Below are positions 22,188 to 34,447 of a stretch of 64,000 nucleotides of DNA, piece by piece. The position numbers and the translations under genes are program-made. The notes beneath the pieces are model-generated. The model was not told the origin of the DNA, ran no database searches, and worked only from the letters and a program-made list of their open reading frames with translations. Source of the stretch: Whalleya microplaca. Its lineage: Eukaryota; Ascomycota; Sordariomycetes; Xylariales; Xylariaceae. The stretch covers positions 372,001-436,000 of the forward strand of contig MU385740.1 in the NCBI GenBank assembly GCA_022497155.1, given 5' to 3'. Every line of letters begins with the position of its first letter. The stretch's first letter is position 1.

Positions 22188-23550
22188 ATGCTCATCAGCT
22201 ACCGCCGCTTCCGGCGCAATTACCTGCGGCCCATTCTCTACGTCCTGTTCTTCATCTTCTGCATTGATGCCGTGACTCTCGTGCGCCACCGACCCAACAC
22301 CTACCGCGCGAACCCGGCCGTCGACCGGCGATCCGCTGCCTCCGCCTCCTCGTCCCCCGCGAGAAACACCACCGTCTACATCGCCTCCGTGCACCGCAAC
22401 ACCGAGACCATACTACGGGAGGCCTGGAACCAGGCCGTGCTCGACCTCGTAGACTACCTCGGCCCCGAGAACGTGCACGTGTCCGCCATCGAATCGGGCT
22501 CCCAGGATGGCTCGAAGGAGGCATTGATAGACCTCAAGGCCGGCCTCGACGAACGGCACGTCTCCAACACGGTCAGCCTGGGCATGACGGTATGGGAGCA
22601 GCTGGAGGAGATCGAGACGCGGCCGGCGCAGCGAGAGCCCGGCTGGATATGGAATAACGCCGAGAGCCAGTTCGAGATGCGCCGCATACCGTACCTGGCG
22701 CGCGTGCGCAACCAGGCCATGGAGCCCCTGCAGCAGCTGGAGGAGGACGAGGGCAGGAGGTTCGACAAGGTCCTCTGGATAAACGACGTTGTGTTCGACG
22801 TACGGTCTCGCCTCGCCCATCACCCACCCTCTCTGGCCCCGGTTGATCCGAGCTTGTACATGGTGTAGCTAACGTATCTCTCTCTCTCCCTAGACCGAGG
22901 ACATCATCACCCTCTTCAACACCCGCGACAACGACTACGCCGCCGCGTGCTCCATGGACTACAAGACGTCGCCGCAGTACTACGACACGTTCGCGCTGCG
23001 CGACGACCTGGGCCAGAAGACGCAGTCGCTGCACTGGCCGTGGTTCCAATCCTCCACCTCGCGCGCCGCCGCGCAGCGCAACGAGCCCGTGCGCGTGGCC
23101 TCGTGCTGGAACGGGATCGTGGTGTTCGACGCGGCGCCGTTCTACGGGCGCCCGCCGCTGCGGTTCCGCGGCATCGACGACAGCCTGGCCGACCTGCACC
23201 TCGAGGGCTCCGAGTGCTGCCTCGTGCACGCCGACAACTACCTCTCGGCCGAGCGGGGCGTGTGGCTGAACCCGAACGTCCGCGTCGCCTATAACGCGCG
23301 CGCGTACGCCCAGGTCCGGACCGACCGCTTCCCCAGCCCCTTCTGGACCGTCGTCGGCGCGTGGACCAACCGCCTGCGCAGCTGGCACGTGGGTGTGCAG
23401 AATCGGCTCGAGAGCCGCACCATCCAGCGCAGGTTGCAGGAGTGGGAGGCCCAGACGCCCGAGGGCGAGCTGCCGCGCTTCGAGCCCGGGGAGGCGTGTC
23501 TCATCAACGAGATGCAGATCATGTGGTCGAATGGGTGGAAGCACTTGTAG
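22188..23550 (+). CDS. GT69 (CAP59/CMT1-like) alpha-1,3-mannosyltransferase
   Basis: Type II Golgi membrane glycosyltransferase. Exons 22188-22799 and 22894-23550 join in phase 0 (donor GTACGG, acceptor CCCTAG), giving 422 residues. A short basic cytoplasmic tail (YRRFRRNYLR) precedes one membrane segment (about residues 15-33, ILYVLFFIFCIDAVTLV). The catalytic domain begins at TVYIASVHRNTETILREAW and includes the metal-site-like WINDVVFDTEDIITLF, the CSMDYKTSPQYYDTFALRD block and the CCLVHADNY region. The Cryptococcus homologues add mannose in capsule or glycolipid synthesis; in ascomycetes the acceptor is not settled, with cell-wall mannan or glycolipid most likely. Coding GC is very high. 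A 334-codon open frame on the opposite strand is a shadow of this GC bias. Confidence 0.9.
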
Positions 23551-23975
23551 AAGAAGGGTTATAGACTCAAAAAGCATAGAATCAACAAAAAATTATATCC
23601 TCGTGAAAATGCCCCCATTTCGCATTGCATGCATATATATGCCTTAGACTGTAATGTAACCTGGATAATCCCCTCCCAAGAAGTAAATTCTTGTCTAGAT
23701 GATGCCCATCTATCCCGATACTTTGTAAATGCGAACTAGACCTTGCCCTTGCTTGGTCTGCAAGGTAGATGATACACCCGAACGTACAGAAGAATCAGCC
23801 CCAAACACCCACCCACTTAACGCCTTTAACAATGTCGTGGCGAGCGAACAAAGCCCGCCTTCGTTATACATTAGACACGGCCTCCCTATCCCCTCATCCC
23901 ATCTCTTCTCACCCCATTCCCATTCCCACCCCCAGTCTATCAACCCACATACCCATCTCTCTCTCTCCCCTCTCA
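23551..23975. other. convergent spacer
   Basis: Between the 3' ends of the GT69 and PXMP4-like genes. Pyrimidine-rich with CCCATTCCCATTCCCA-type repeats at about 23904-23970. No gene is present. Confidence 0.6.
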
Positions 23976-24955
23976 CTACTTATTATGCCACAAGAAATTC
24001 CTTAAACTATCCCAGTCATCCGACTGCTGGTAGATATAACTCATGCTGCCCCTGAGACTCGGCTGCAGGTCCTCGGCGTGGTAGCGGAACAGGTGCATGA
24101 CCATGGCCCAGCTCGTGGCCGCGAACACGGGCCAGGCGTAGTGCGAGATGCGCGCGGAGCGCGCCTCCTCCGATACGAAGGGCAGGCCGACGCCCGGCTT
24201 TACGGACAGGCGGGCTAGTGCTAGTACCGCGCGCGCGAACACGTAGATCACGATCTGCTGGTTCACGGAGGAGATCTTGCCGCTGCGGGGGGACCGCTGC
24301 CCGAAGACTAGGTACCCGCCTAGGAGGCCGGCTATGAAGGTGTCGTAGGGGCCTGTGCGCTGCTGTTAGTGGTGCTCTCGTTCGTCTATACGCTCCTTCC
24401 ACCCGCGTGTGAATATATACATATCCACGCCCCCCCCATACCATCACACATAGCTAAAACGAGAGAAGGTAACAACTCACCCTCCTTCCCCGGCGTAGCC
24501 CCAAACCGCTTGAGCAGCAGACACGCGAGCTTGTACACCGTCGCGAACTTAGCCAGGTTCTTGGCGTGGGTGCGCGTCGCGCGCACGACCAGCTCGACCT
24601 TCTGCCGCAGCGTGCCCGGGCGGAACAGGAACACCATGACCAGCGCGTGCGGGAACCGCACCTTGGCCCCGTACACCGCCCCGTTGCGCGCCCCCTTCAC
24701 CACCGCCAGCAGGTCGTGGTACGCCGGCTCGAGGATCACCTGCTCGATCGAGGCCTGGGCGGTGTGCGCGACATGGTGTTAGCCTGCCTGGTCTGGTCAT
24801 GATGCGGGTGCGCCGCGGCGGCGTGGGGGGTGGGTAGATAGGGGAGGGCCATTGGGGATTAGGGGGATGGGTAAGGGAGAGTGTGAGGCTGTGATGGTGT
24901 AAGGAAGGGTGCGCACCTTGAGGCTCTCCAGCGTGGTTGGCGTGGCCTCCGACAT
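23976..24955 (-). CDS. peroxisomal membrane protein 4 (PXMP4/PMP24) homologue
   Basis: Integral peroxisomal membrane protein of the PXMP4/PMP24 family (related to Tim17/22-type four-helix proteins); its transport role is not established. Three exons, 24955-24917, 24754-24481 and 24352-23976, give 229 residues. The block AVVKGARNGAVYGAKVRFPH and the following ALVMVFLFRPGTLRQKV are near-identical to human PXMP4. LGGYLVFGQ, IVIYVFARAVLALARLSV and HAEDLQPSLRGSMSYIYQQS are also conserved. The start was chosen at 24955 because it gives MSEATPTTLESLK before the conserved ASIEQVILEPAYHDLL; the first coding exon is 39 bases. The 162-nt intron 1 is longer than most in the window. Confidence 0.9.
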
Positions 24956-26805
24956 CTTGCCTCGGCTAATTCTGGTCAGGAATTGGAGTTGGTCAGTCGA
25001 TCGGTCGGCGTGTCGGGGCAGGGTCGTCGCAATGGGAAAGAGAGAGAGAAAAAAAAGAAAGCTTGGTGCTGAAATGCTATCGAATCATCGATGGTGTACG
25101 AAGCTCATGTCCGGGGGTGGTGCAATAAAAGTCGTGCGCTTGTCAGGAGAGAGAGGGAGAAGATGGTGGTGGTTCGCATTTCCCGTGAGGACGTTCGATG
25201 ATGGTTGGTTAGTTAAGTTAGCAGTGGTGAGTTTCGGCAGTAGCACATGTTCGCTGCTCTCGGCTTTTTTGATTAAAAAGCTGGGGTTGTAGAGATAGCT
25301 CCCCTAACTATGACGCATTATCCCTGCTCAGCCTGGATCTGCCATTGATCAGTCTTGGCGCTGTCTCCAACGCCGATTTTACATGTGACAGCAATCCCTA
25401 AGTGCATGTGTATGTAGATGAAACCTCAATTACAGGCCCTTCAGTGTTACAGAAGACTATGTTCTACATGGCAATTCGGTCTAACCACTAGCCATCACAA
25501 AGCCACATGCAGACATTGCATTAGGGCCATCTTTATGTATACTCCTAGCTAAGCCATCTTGAAGAAGCCTCGGCCATGAGGTAGGATTTCATCAATGGAT
25601 CTACGAAAACTGAAGTTGATCATTGTAAGTTCGTCTATCGAGGTCAATCAATGCCAGTTCACAATTCCTCCAACCTTTCCATCCTTTCTCATCCTGTTTC
25701 GAGTAGTTATACATGCAACATGCATGGGCATGTATCTTGTCAGTCTAAGTTAACTGATAAACTTATGCTGTAGATGCATAATGAGCTGGTTATATCAGTG
25801 ACTCGCTGTCCCAAACCAGTGTATTGGCGTCTCAAGACTCGAGGTTGTTCAATTCTGCGCAGTATACAGGTACATGAGAGCTATGCAGGGCGTCTGTCCA
25901 TCCTGCTTTATGTTCTAAATCAACTATGCGACCAAAGAAGCTGTCGGCCCATATCCTTAACCTATAAGTCTTCCACCAAGCGACTCATGTCAGTAACTTG
26001 TCATCACGATAATAAATACAAATGGAGATCCCTATAAGATTGCCTGATGACTTTCATCCATAAATTGGAAACCGTGTAGTTATGGATAATCTAATGTTGC
26101 ACCTCATCACGTCACAGCCCCTTGCAAGGACAAGGCACCCACTTAAGTCGTTGCAATGTCATCCAATAGGGTTGCCCCTTGGTTACTGTTTTAGGTAGTA
26201 CCCGCATCTTATTAGAACCATCAGTCTGTGTTTAAGCTCACCTGCAACTACATACCTTACAATACACCATCCCGCTCCGCCTCGCATATTATATAGCCAC
26301 ATGCATAAGCAGCTTTCAGCTTGAGAGCAAAGTTGTTAGTTACAGCATTCCCAGTATAGCATATAGCTTACTTTAACATGTTTCACGTTAGACCTCTAGA
26401 AACCACGTCCACAGTAAGTAGCAAGCATCAATTCGAATGACGGTATCTATCTAGACGACTTACATCCAATGCCTCTCGGACAAGGAACTAAGCCTCAGAT
26501 GTGAGATCTGTTCATAAATATTGTTTACATGTATGGAACATACATTTTACTTGCTTCTCAAAGTATGTACATGCCCTAGTAGACCCCCCGGGGATTCATT
26601 GGAAGGTCATTCGATACTTATCACATAATGTACTGACACACATGTTGCTTAAGAAGGTCTATTGAGTAATATCAAAGGAAAGGAGTTTTGTGGGTATGTG
26701 TAGTTGAGCTCATGGAGCACAACCACGAAACCACGCCAATCCTTGACCTTAAAGGATTCCTATAGACCTAACTAACAGCTCGCAATCCTCAAGTCGTAAG
26801 AAGAC
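24956..26805. other. long intergenic region
   Basis: 1.85 kb. Upstream of the PXMP4-like gene is a GA-rich stretch (about 25033-25065). An open frame at 24909-25292 overlaps the PXMP4 first exon on the other strand and is not credible. The rest is AT-rich without coding-like frames. Confidence 0.5.
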
Positions 26806-28115
26806 TTAGAGGATTTTTCTGCTACTGTGTATCTTGCTCGTATTATTTAATACTAGCGGTTCCATCCGTCTCTCTGACTTCAGGCATTCTTCATCAAAGA
26901 ATCGGAAGAAATCACCCCAATCCCTCAAGATGTCCTCGTACGGCAAGTTGCAGATATCCCAGAGCAGAGCGTCGTGGTAAACGGGACCGTCAAACCTGCC
27001 ATACACATCCGACCCAGGAAGCCATACATGCTGGCACCAGCGCATACCTGGAAAATGCTCGGACATGCGATGATGTCTGTGAACTGCTTTCAAGATGCGG
27101 TCCTCGTCGGCCTCGAATAGCTTTACCGGAAATGGACCTATTCGATTTGTGCAAGCCGTCCTGTCGCACTCGTCACACTTCGCACACGAGATGTCCTCCT
27201 TCCAGATTTCTTCACACCGTGGGCATTGTTGTATTTGGTTTGGGCCAAGGCGGCACCTCTTGCGCCAGCTGTCCCACAGGGCAATTTCCACTACAGCGTC
27301 CACAGTCAGTATTTTTGTCATTCGAGGCGATTTTACCCAACATCAGAAGATCTAAGACCTGTCTTTAGAGCATTCGGTTCCCGAATGTATTCCGACAGGG
27401 AATTTTTTCCTCTAAAGTGGGATGGTAAGGGCAAGAAATGCTACTCACTGATATTCCTCACTAATCGACTCTGCTCAGTGCCCCAGGGCGCCCAGTATTC
27501 GCTCAGTTCTAGGCAGATATGGCGACCTTGAATTAAATACAGGCTTGGGTAGCATACCACCCTGACGAAGGTATCGCGCTCCAGATTGAGGTAGACGACG
27601 CCGCATTCCAATCTTGGCATTGTGATTCTTTCATGTGTGTAATGCCGGCGACTGGAAATGCGCGTGATAAGGAGGAATGGATAGAGGTCGTCGCCAAAAC
27701 GGCGCACGATAACCTCCTCCACGCCGTCGTCGTCACTGTCTACCGGCACTGCGGGCGGGGCACTGGCAAGACTTGCGCTCCCTCGGAGCTCTTGCACCCG
27801 CTGGACCTGGGTCATATGTTCCAGTACTTTTCGGCCATGGTACTTTGCTCTATCTCCGATATCAGGAGGAATATAGAACTTGAACACGGGAAGTCGGTGG
27901 GGAAGCAGCCGCATGGCAATTGCGCGGCTCTCGGTGCAAGCGCCAAATTCGCCACAAGCCCGCAACGGTTTGGTGGCTCGGAGGCGACCTGAGTACGCAC
28001 CGTCCACCAGCACCAGGCGGTTTTTGGTGGCCTCGACGACAGCTTCTTTCCAGATCATGCGACGGAGCTCAGTGGGCAATTGGGCGAATTGCGGGAACGT
28101 GCTGGGGGCATCCAT
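26806..28115 (-). CDS. 2EXR-domain protein with C-terminal cysteine cluster
   Basis: Two exons, 28115-27449 and 27290-26806 (donor GTGAGT, branch ACTGAC, acceptor GCTGTAG), give 383 residues. The N-terminus FPQFAQLPTELRRMIWKEAV is the typical start of the 2EXR domain, an F-box-like module very common in Sordariomycetes and Leotiomycetes; PRLECGVVYLNLERDTFVRV fits its later strands. Exon 2 adds CPRC (245-248), then CAKCDEC (258-264), an apparent zinc-binding arrangement, and a Trp/Asp-rich tail. The open frame beginning at 27321 is not the true exon start, because the acceptor lies downstream at 27290. Function is unknown; 2EXR genes are numerous and fast-evolving. No signal peptide. Confidence 0.8.
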
Positions 28116-30270
28116 ATTGAGAATCTAACGCGAAGGGTCTTTTGAGGTGGTTTGGTGTTAGGGTTGCGTGAGAAAGCCTCTGGTTGGTGATCTTGTCGTT
28201 TCTGCCTTCAGATGCAATTCTGTAGGTACTTAGGGTTGAGTGGGTTGCGTCCTTGTGACTGGCAGTGATATTGTCTGGAGGTTTATATAGAAAGATAGGC
28301 AACCTGAAAGAAAGCAGAGAATTTTATTTATCAATGTTGTGGTGAAATACAGAGAGAAGTATGCCCCAGGCGACGAAAAGTTACCTAGGTAGGTGTTTGT
28401 GGTGAATGCGCCGGCCTGTCTACAAAGTACATAGCACACACAATACCTTAGGTAGGTAACAAACATTGTGGAATGGCTTAGCTTAGGTAGGTACGTATCG
28501 TGAATGCTATCCAATATCAACATTTTATTCACCAAGGCTCTGATAATAACTCCAGCCAGGTCTCGCATTTCATTCACTTTTGGCCCATTCTCTGATCATC
28601 AGCTTGGATCTCTTTTCGTAAAGAAGCTATTCAAATGTCACCACAGGTCGTGGTTTTATATAACAGAAGGCGCAAAAAGATAAATTGCTTAAATTGATCG
28701 ATAGCTAGGTAGCTGGCTAGATGAGAGTCTATCTAAAGGTCGGCGGCCTAGAGTCTTATATATTTCTGAATAGCCTCCTGTTGCAGGGATGGATTGCCAA
28801 GAGATTTCGCCTTAACAATCCACGGATTTGCCAAGATATTTTCTGGCCTTGACAATCCCATTAGCATGACTAGCGCGGGGGCAAGAAGAGTGGTTACGTA
28901 GGTTCTTAGGTTGTTGGTTTGGGAGGGAGGCAGAGTGAAGGTAAAGAGGTTTGTATCTTAGAAGTGGAGGAGGTCCTGAGATTCACCTTAGGTAATCTAG
29001 TCCGGGCACGGACCACAACAACAGGTTGTAACAATTTTGACATCCCATCCATCCCTACCTTTTCACGATTGACGGCTTAAGGTAGCGCTTTAAACTTCAT
29101 GAATCGAGTGTTTTCATTGACATTGCATTCTTGATTACTAGGTCCATTGATTTCAATGGCATTAGGAAATGACCAAGCCGTGTTCTTAGATATACAGAAA
29201 GTAGCAGACAATATGTAACACGCCTTTCATGTTTTGACTTGGAACTTTGCAAGATGTTGTAATTTTGAATATGTATTGCAACATCAGTATACGCTATAAA
29301 ACCGCTTAGTAGGCCCACTAAGTTACCTTCATAGGTATAGTAGCAAAAAGCCTAGTTGTTGCTATTAATGCCAAGTTTTGTACGGTCGGACCTTCGGCTC
29401 TTTCGGGAATTACTTTACTTTCAACAACTCAAGCATGAAGAGAAACCAAAGTCTGTCCAGAATCCTAACTCATGCAGTGGACCATCGGCAACCAACTCCC
29501 TACCTAGTCTACCTACGTAATCAAACCAAGTGCTGGATTGGGTCATGTCCTCCATGCTACTAGGTATACATACCTTAGTAGGCAGGTAGGGAAACGACTG
29601 GGCTTGTCCGTGGTTTGATGTTGATTGGTTACTGATCCTGATCAATCTTATCAGATCCGCAGATTAGATCCCTTTAACCCAACCTGGTCCCCTCCAATCT
29701 GCCCACATGCGTTCGTAGTAAAAATTTTCTCGTTTATTACCTGAAGTACACGTACCCTATCTGCCCATTCTCTTCCTATTTCGGTGCTTTAGATGCTGAT
29801 CACTTAGAAGTTGTTCAGCATGGTAGTAACTCTCAGTCTCTGTAGTCGTATTCTAGCACCTAAGCTTGTAACTAGATGATCGTCCGACCACATCTTGTTG
29901 TTACAATAGAGTCCTAGGATAATCCGAATAGTCATGGTATAACTTGAACAGACTATGAATTTCTAGTAGCGTTACGAGACCTGCAGCACCCATGACAATC
30001 AATTATACGACAAATACTTGACTATAGATGAAAGCCCTGTCTAGCGCCGGGCGCCTGCGCCTGGGGTTACCAAGTTATATTTACTATTCCCATCATAGCA
30101 TTACTACGTAGTATGAATCCGGTTGCTAGTTCACGTGGAGAACCGAGATCGGAATCTGTCTTGGAAACACCACTAGATAAATAGAGCAGCATCGCGTGTT
30201 ATTGTTAGATGTTAGGAAGAACCCGTGTTGCTCTGATACACTACGCAGTGAGGTAGCGGAACAGCCCACT
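28116..30270. other. long AT-rich intergenic region
   Basis: 2.15 kb with many CTTAGGTAGGTA-type repeats around 28375-28500, including an ACCTAGGT palindrome at 28383-28390. No supported gene; open frames are short and hydrophobic by chance. The last part is the promoter of the arylsulfotransferase-family gene. Confidence 0.5.
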
Positions 30271-32008
30271 ATGCAGCTCTCATTTTCCCTCGGGTGGTTC
30301 CTGACATGCTCTCTTGGAGCTGTATCAGTTTCAGCACAGAATATCAGTTGGCCATGGCAGACGTATAAATCCAGCTCCGCGGAACCGTAAGTAGCATCTG
30401 CTGTCAATTATTATCCCTCCTGTTCTAGTTCATAAAAAGGGCTATACTTGTGAGGGCTATTGGAAGGCGCTAACTACGGATACTGTAGCCCGTCTTTGAA
30501 TATCACGAAATCTGGTCCGACGTCTCCGGGGTACCTATTTTTCGACCAGAATGGCGAATATGCGCATAATTACAGCCTGTTTATCATGTCCGACGACAAC
30601 GAACTCGTCTGGCAGGGTGGTCGCGGTGACTTCAGTGCTTTCAGAGTACAAACTTACGAGGGAAAGCCAGTCCTGACTTTCTTCAACGGGGTCTCCTTGG
30701 CAGAGCCATATGGCTGGGGCCATGGTATCATTCAAATCCTTGATGATTCTTATGAGAGTATCTACAATGTCTCATTGACCGCGGAGGAGGAAAACTTCGT
30801 GACCATATCAGATATCGATCCTACCCAGCTCGTATCGTATCTCGATATCCACGAAGCTAAGATCACGGCCCAAGATACGATATTAGTGTCAACGTACAAC
30901 GTCACTAGAACCAATCTAAGCTCTGTTGGTGGCCCAGAAGATGGCTGGGTAGCTGACAGTCTGTTTTATGAGCTGAACATCAAAACGAACGAAATCCTGT
31001 TCAGGTGGAGCGCCTTGGGTCACGCCGACCAGATTCCCATCTCAGACGTGTTGCAGTTCTATCCCCTGGCGGATTTTGGGAATAACCAATCCCTTCCGTA
31101 TGGCTACTTCCATATCAACTCAGTCGATAAGTTTGAAGATGGGTCATACCTGATATCTTCGAGATACTACTGCTCCATCTTCAAGATCGCACAAAACGGA
31201 ACCATAGAATGGACTTTACAAGTGGGTATCCCCTTTCAAGCCTACATCCCTGAATCACATCCTTTTGGTTACAATGACGAGGGAATTTGGCTAGGCACAT
31301 TGAGCTAACAAGACAAAGGGCCAAACTGGCGGTGACTTTGAGCTCGGCGATCAGCTCTCCTTCTGCTACCAGCACGATGCTCGGATCCTACAGGAATCGG
31401 GGGACACTGTGCAGATTAGCATTTTCGACAACGCAAACTCGGATGTAGCATCTGGCGTCAACCAAACAACCGGCATATTCATGACCCTGAACACGAAGAC
31501 TATGAAGGCGACCCTGGACCAGGACTACATCGATCCTCAGGACACGATTTTCTCTTCCTCCCAGGGCAATATCCAGAAGTTGGACGACGGACATGTCATC
31601 ATGGGGTACGGATCGACACCTAAGATTAGGGAATACACCTCGGATGGTTCGGTTGTTATGACTGCGCAATTCGGACCAGGCGACGGTCTCATCTTCTCGT
31701 ATCGCGCGTTTCGCCTTCCATGGGTTGGTCGACCCAAGTCGCCGCCGAGCGCCTTTGCTTGCGTGGACAACGCCACGAATGGAACGAAGGTGTATATGAG
31801 CTGGCTCGGCGCAACGGAGCACAAGTATTGGAACGTATACACGGGAGCTAGTAATTATAGCCTCACTCTGGCAGCTCAGGTGGAGAAATCGGGATTTGAG
31901 ACAGTGGCAAGCATTCCCGGCCAAGCTCCCTTAATTCGAGTAGAGGCTGGGGGGCTTAACATCGATACCGGTGTATCCCCTATCATATCTTCTCAAAGTA
32001 GCTGCTAA
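30271..32008 (+). CDS. secreted arylsulfotransferase-family (ASST) protein
   Basis: Three exons, 30271-30386, 30489-31221 and 31319-32008 (phase 2 then phase 0), give 512 residues. Residues 1-22 form a signal peptide (LSFSLGWFLTCSLGAVSVSA). The mature protein has many N-glycosylation sequons (NIS, NIT, NYS, NVT, NLS, NQS, NGT, NQT, NAT), as in exported fungal proteins. The PGYLFFDQNG start, repeated blade-like strands, WSALGHADQIP, YGYFHINSVDKFEDGSYLIS and TGIFMTLNTKTMKATL match the fungal arylsulfotransferase/ASST beta-propeller family. Bacterial ASSTs transfer sulfate between phenols; whether fungal members do so is not established. No membrane anchor or GPI signal is evident. The start was chosen for the signal peptide. 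Confidence 0.85.
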
Positions 32009-32638
32009 CTATACATAATAAATACTGTTCTCAAAGGGAGTATGGCAAGGGGTTTACTTTCGATATATAAATAGTAAAGATAGATCATATTGAAAAACTT
32101 GGTCACTTGAAGATAGACAGTCCAGTGCGGGTTGGTTCCTATTTATGTGCCTTTTTCCATATCCCTTCTTTTCCTGCACAAGAATGGGCAAATTGGTATT
32201 GAAGACAAGCATTGTTACTCAATACAACAAAGCAGGAATCTAGGCATAACTGAGTAAACAAGAAAACAGGAAACAAGGGACTAGAGTTGACATAGGTAGA
32301 TGACTACATGTATACCCTCTTCAGAATTCATGGATTTCACGGTTTCAGTTCAGACTAATTAAGGTATTAAAAAGTTTAATTAAGAGTACTAAACATTCAA
32401 GTCTATGGTATACCAATTTCTCTCAGCACATCTCATACGCCTGAAAGTTTACTGTCATGATAATGGGGGTATTAGTTGTAGTGCCTTAAGCAAATGGAGC
32501 TTGAAGAATTGATTACTCCGAGAGCCCTGTTGCGAGATCCTTTAGATCCTAGACCTTTACACAACTCTAATTGACACCGAGAGTGATCACGGCAGCACCC
32601 AAATGATCCCTGCACACACTGTAACTGTGATACTTACC
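32009..32638. other. convergent AT-rich spacer
   Basis: Between the 3' ends of the ASST-family and RING genes. AT-rich, with an inverted TTAATTAA-like stretch near 32355-32385. No gene was seen. Confidence 0.6.
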
Positions 32639-33652
32639 TTACCAGAGATTTAGTTGGCTCCGAGCCTTTTCATCTACATTCAAAAGGAACTCGACCAAAG
32701 CATCCCTTTTCACGGTGAAATCATCTGGTCCACATTGGCTGGGAAATTTGAACACCTCTGGAGGCTTCTGAGGGTAAATCGCTTCCGCCATGCTTTGGGC
32801 ACGTTCTTCAATGTACGCTCTATCACAGGCCTCACAGAATGCGGAGACGAAGTCGCCTATCTCAGGTATAGTCGGAGGTAGCTGCAAATGCCTCTCCAAA
32901 CTTACATCGTAAGGTTGAATAGGGATCGGATGCTCGCAACCCCAATATTCCAGTGGGTATCGACAATGGGGACAGCTCAGCATCGCTCCCGCTTCCTCCT
33001 TATGCTCACACCAGAGACGCAGACAGTCAAAGCCGAAGATGTGTCCACAAGGTAGCACAGCTGTCTTCTCCACGAAGTCCTTGTCGGCGCTGCAACCTAT
33101 TGGGGATACGTGAGGTGGCATCTCCAGCATGCGGTCTGAGCAGATCGTGCATGTGAGATTGATGGAGATAGGGTTGCCGTACCCATCGTGGCCAGTTCGA
33201 ATGAACTCCGAAATATCGCTGAACAAAGCTACATCTTTGTTAGTGATACGACGATGTTGAGGTACTTCGGGTACGAGGTGAAACAGACCTGGTGGAGGGG
33301 TGTTTGGTAAGCCTTGGTACTGGCCCTCTGACACTCCTGGTGGGCACAAATGTTGTGGGACTTGGGAAGGTGCTTGGACTGGTGCATATGAGTACTGAGG
33401 CTCTAAATGACCGCTTGTTTCTGCAGGGAAAGCATCTTGGATAGATGCTGGTGGGTATATGTAACCATGTTCCTCTTGGATCCCTTCTTGGGAAAATAGG
33501 GAAGCGTACTGTTGGTTAGCCATATGATCTTGAGAACCGTTGATTGCAGATGAAGAGCCCAGGGGATCCAGTGTGTCAAAAACGAGGATGTTTGTAGGTG
33601 CAATGTGTGCTTTAGTAGCCTGTAATAGAGTGTATAGTTTGGATTTGTACAT
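32639..33652 (-). CDS. RING-finger domain protein
   Basis: Probable E3 ubiquitin ligase or adaptor. From the first in-frame ATG (33652) the product has 337 residues; a second plausible start at 33523 (MANQQYASLF) gives 294 and may be the real one, with upstream sequence as leader. The frame is open further upstream without an ATG. The N-terminal part is Pro/Gln/Tyr-rich and probably disordered. The RING-like domain reads CTICSDRM, then a ~20-residue insert containing an extra Cys, then LPCGHIFGFDCLRLWCEH and LSCPHCRYPL: CxxC, CxHxxxxxC and CxxC pairs are all present. A helical C-terminus follows. The target is unknown. Neighbours are accessory genes. Confidence 0.75.
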   Translation of the reverse strand: MYKSKLYTLLQATKAHIAPTNILVFDTLDPLGSSSAINGSQDHMANQQYASLFSQEGIQEEHGYIYPPASIQDAFPAETSGHLEPQYSYAPVQAPSQVPQHLCPPGVSEGQYQGLPNTPPPGLFHLVPEVPQHRRITNKDVALFSDISEFIRTGHDGYGNPISINLTCTICSDRMLEMPPHVSPIGCSADKDFVEKTAVLPCGHIFGFDCLRLWCEHKEEAGAMLSCPHCRYPLEYWGCEHPIPIQPYDVSLERHLQLPPTIPEIGDFVSAFCEACDRAYIEERAQSMAEAIYPQKPPEVFKFPSQCGPDDFTVKRDALVEFLLNVDEKARSQLNLW

Positions 33653-34447
33653 GGTGTTTTTGAACAAAGCTATTGTTCCGGGTTTCGGGAGGAGGCTTCT
33701 ACTAAGCTTCTGTTTAGGCTGTGAGATCAGTACAACTGTTAGCTTTGTCAGGAGGTATCTCAAGTGTCAACAATTGCCTTTGACAAGGAGCGGACCATGC
33801 TTTGATGCATAATGCAAAACTTATACACTACGGACCACAGTCAATTGATACTGCTAAAGGCTACCCATTAAATGGAAATATACTTGATTCTGCTAAACCT
33901 CATGGGGAAGGTTTCGAATTATATGTTAGACAATCTATTCTTCTAGCTCATCCTAGACATAGTTGAAAGTGCTTTACGGTGATTAAATGGTGGCAACGAT
34001 ACGTATTAGTACCACGAGGCAATCAGGCTACTAGCAATACACAAAGGCCTTTACATTAGAAAGGAGAACCTCCCTTTAGAAAGTCTTTGATTGAGTTATA
34101 CTGGATATCGTATTCGAACGTGATGAATATTATTTGGTACTGTGATTCTTCTTGTTTTTCGTCTGGTCTGAGTCGATAGGCAACATACGAACCCGTTATC
34201 CCAGCTTCACCACCTCATCCTTTATCCTCATGATAGAACAGATGTTCAGAACTATAGACCTATACTCTTAAGAGTCGCTCTTTATATAATACGAAGTTTA
34301 GCGAGGGGGTGGAACAGTGACTTAGAGCCTATCAATAAAATAGCAATTCTCGGGCAGTCTATTGTAGCAGTGCCTAACAGCACTAACTTCCCTTAGTCTG
34401 GTTGAGGACGTCAAATTCCATCCGCATCTAATCTAAGAAGAGATCTA
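33653..34447. other. intergenic region
   Basis: AT-rich spacer between the RING gene's 5' side and the transporter's 3' end. No gene was supported. Confidence 0.5.

Noticed and set aside
22573..23577. 334-codon open frame on the minus strand
   Set aside because: It lies wholly opposite the GT69 exons; its Arg/Gly/Pro/Ala-rich composition is a by-product of high GC, and the + strand encodes a conserved protein with splice sites.
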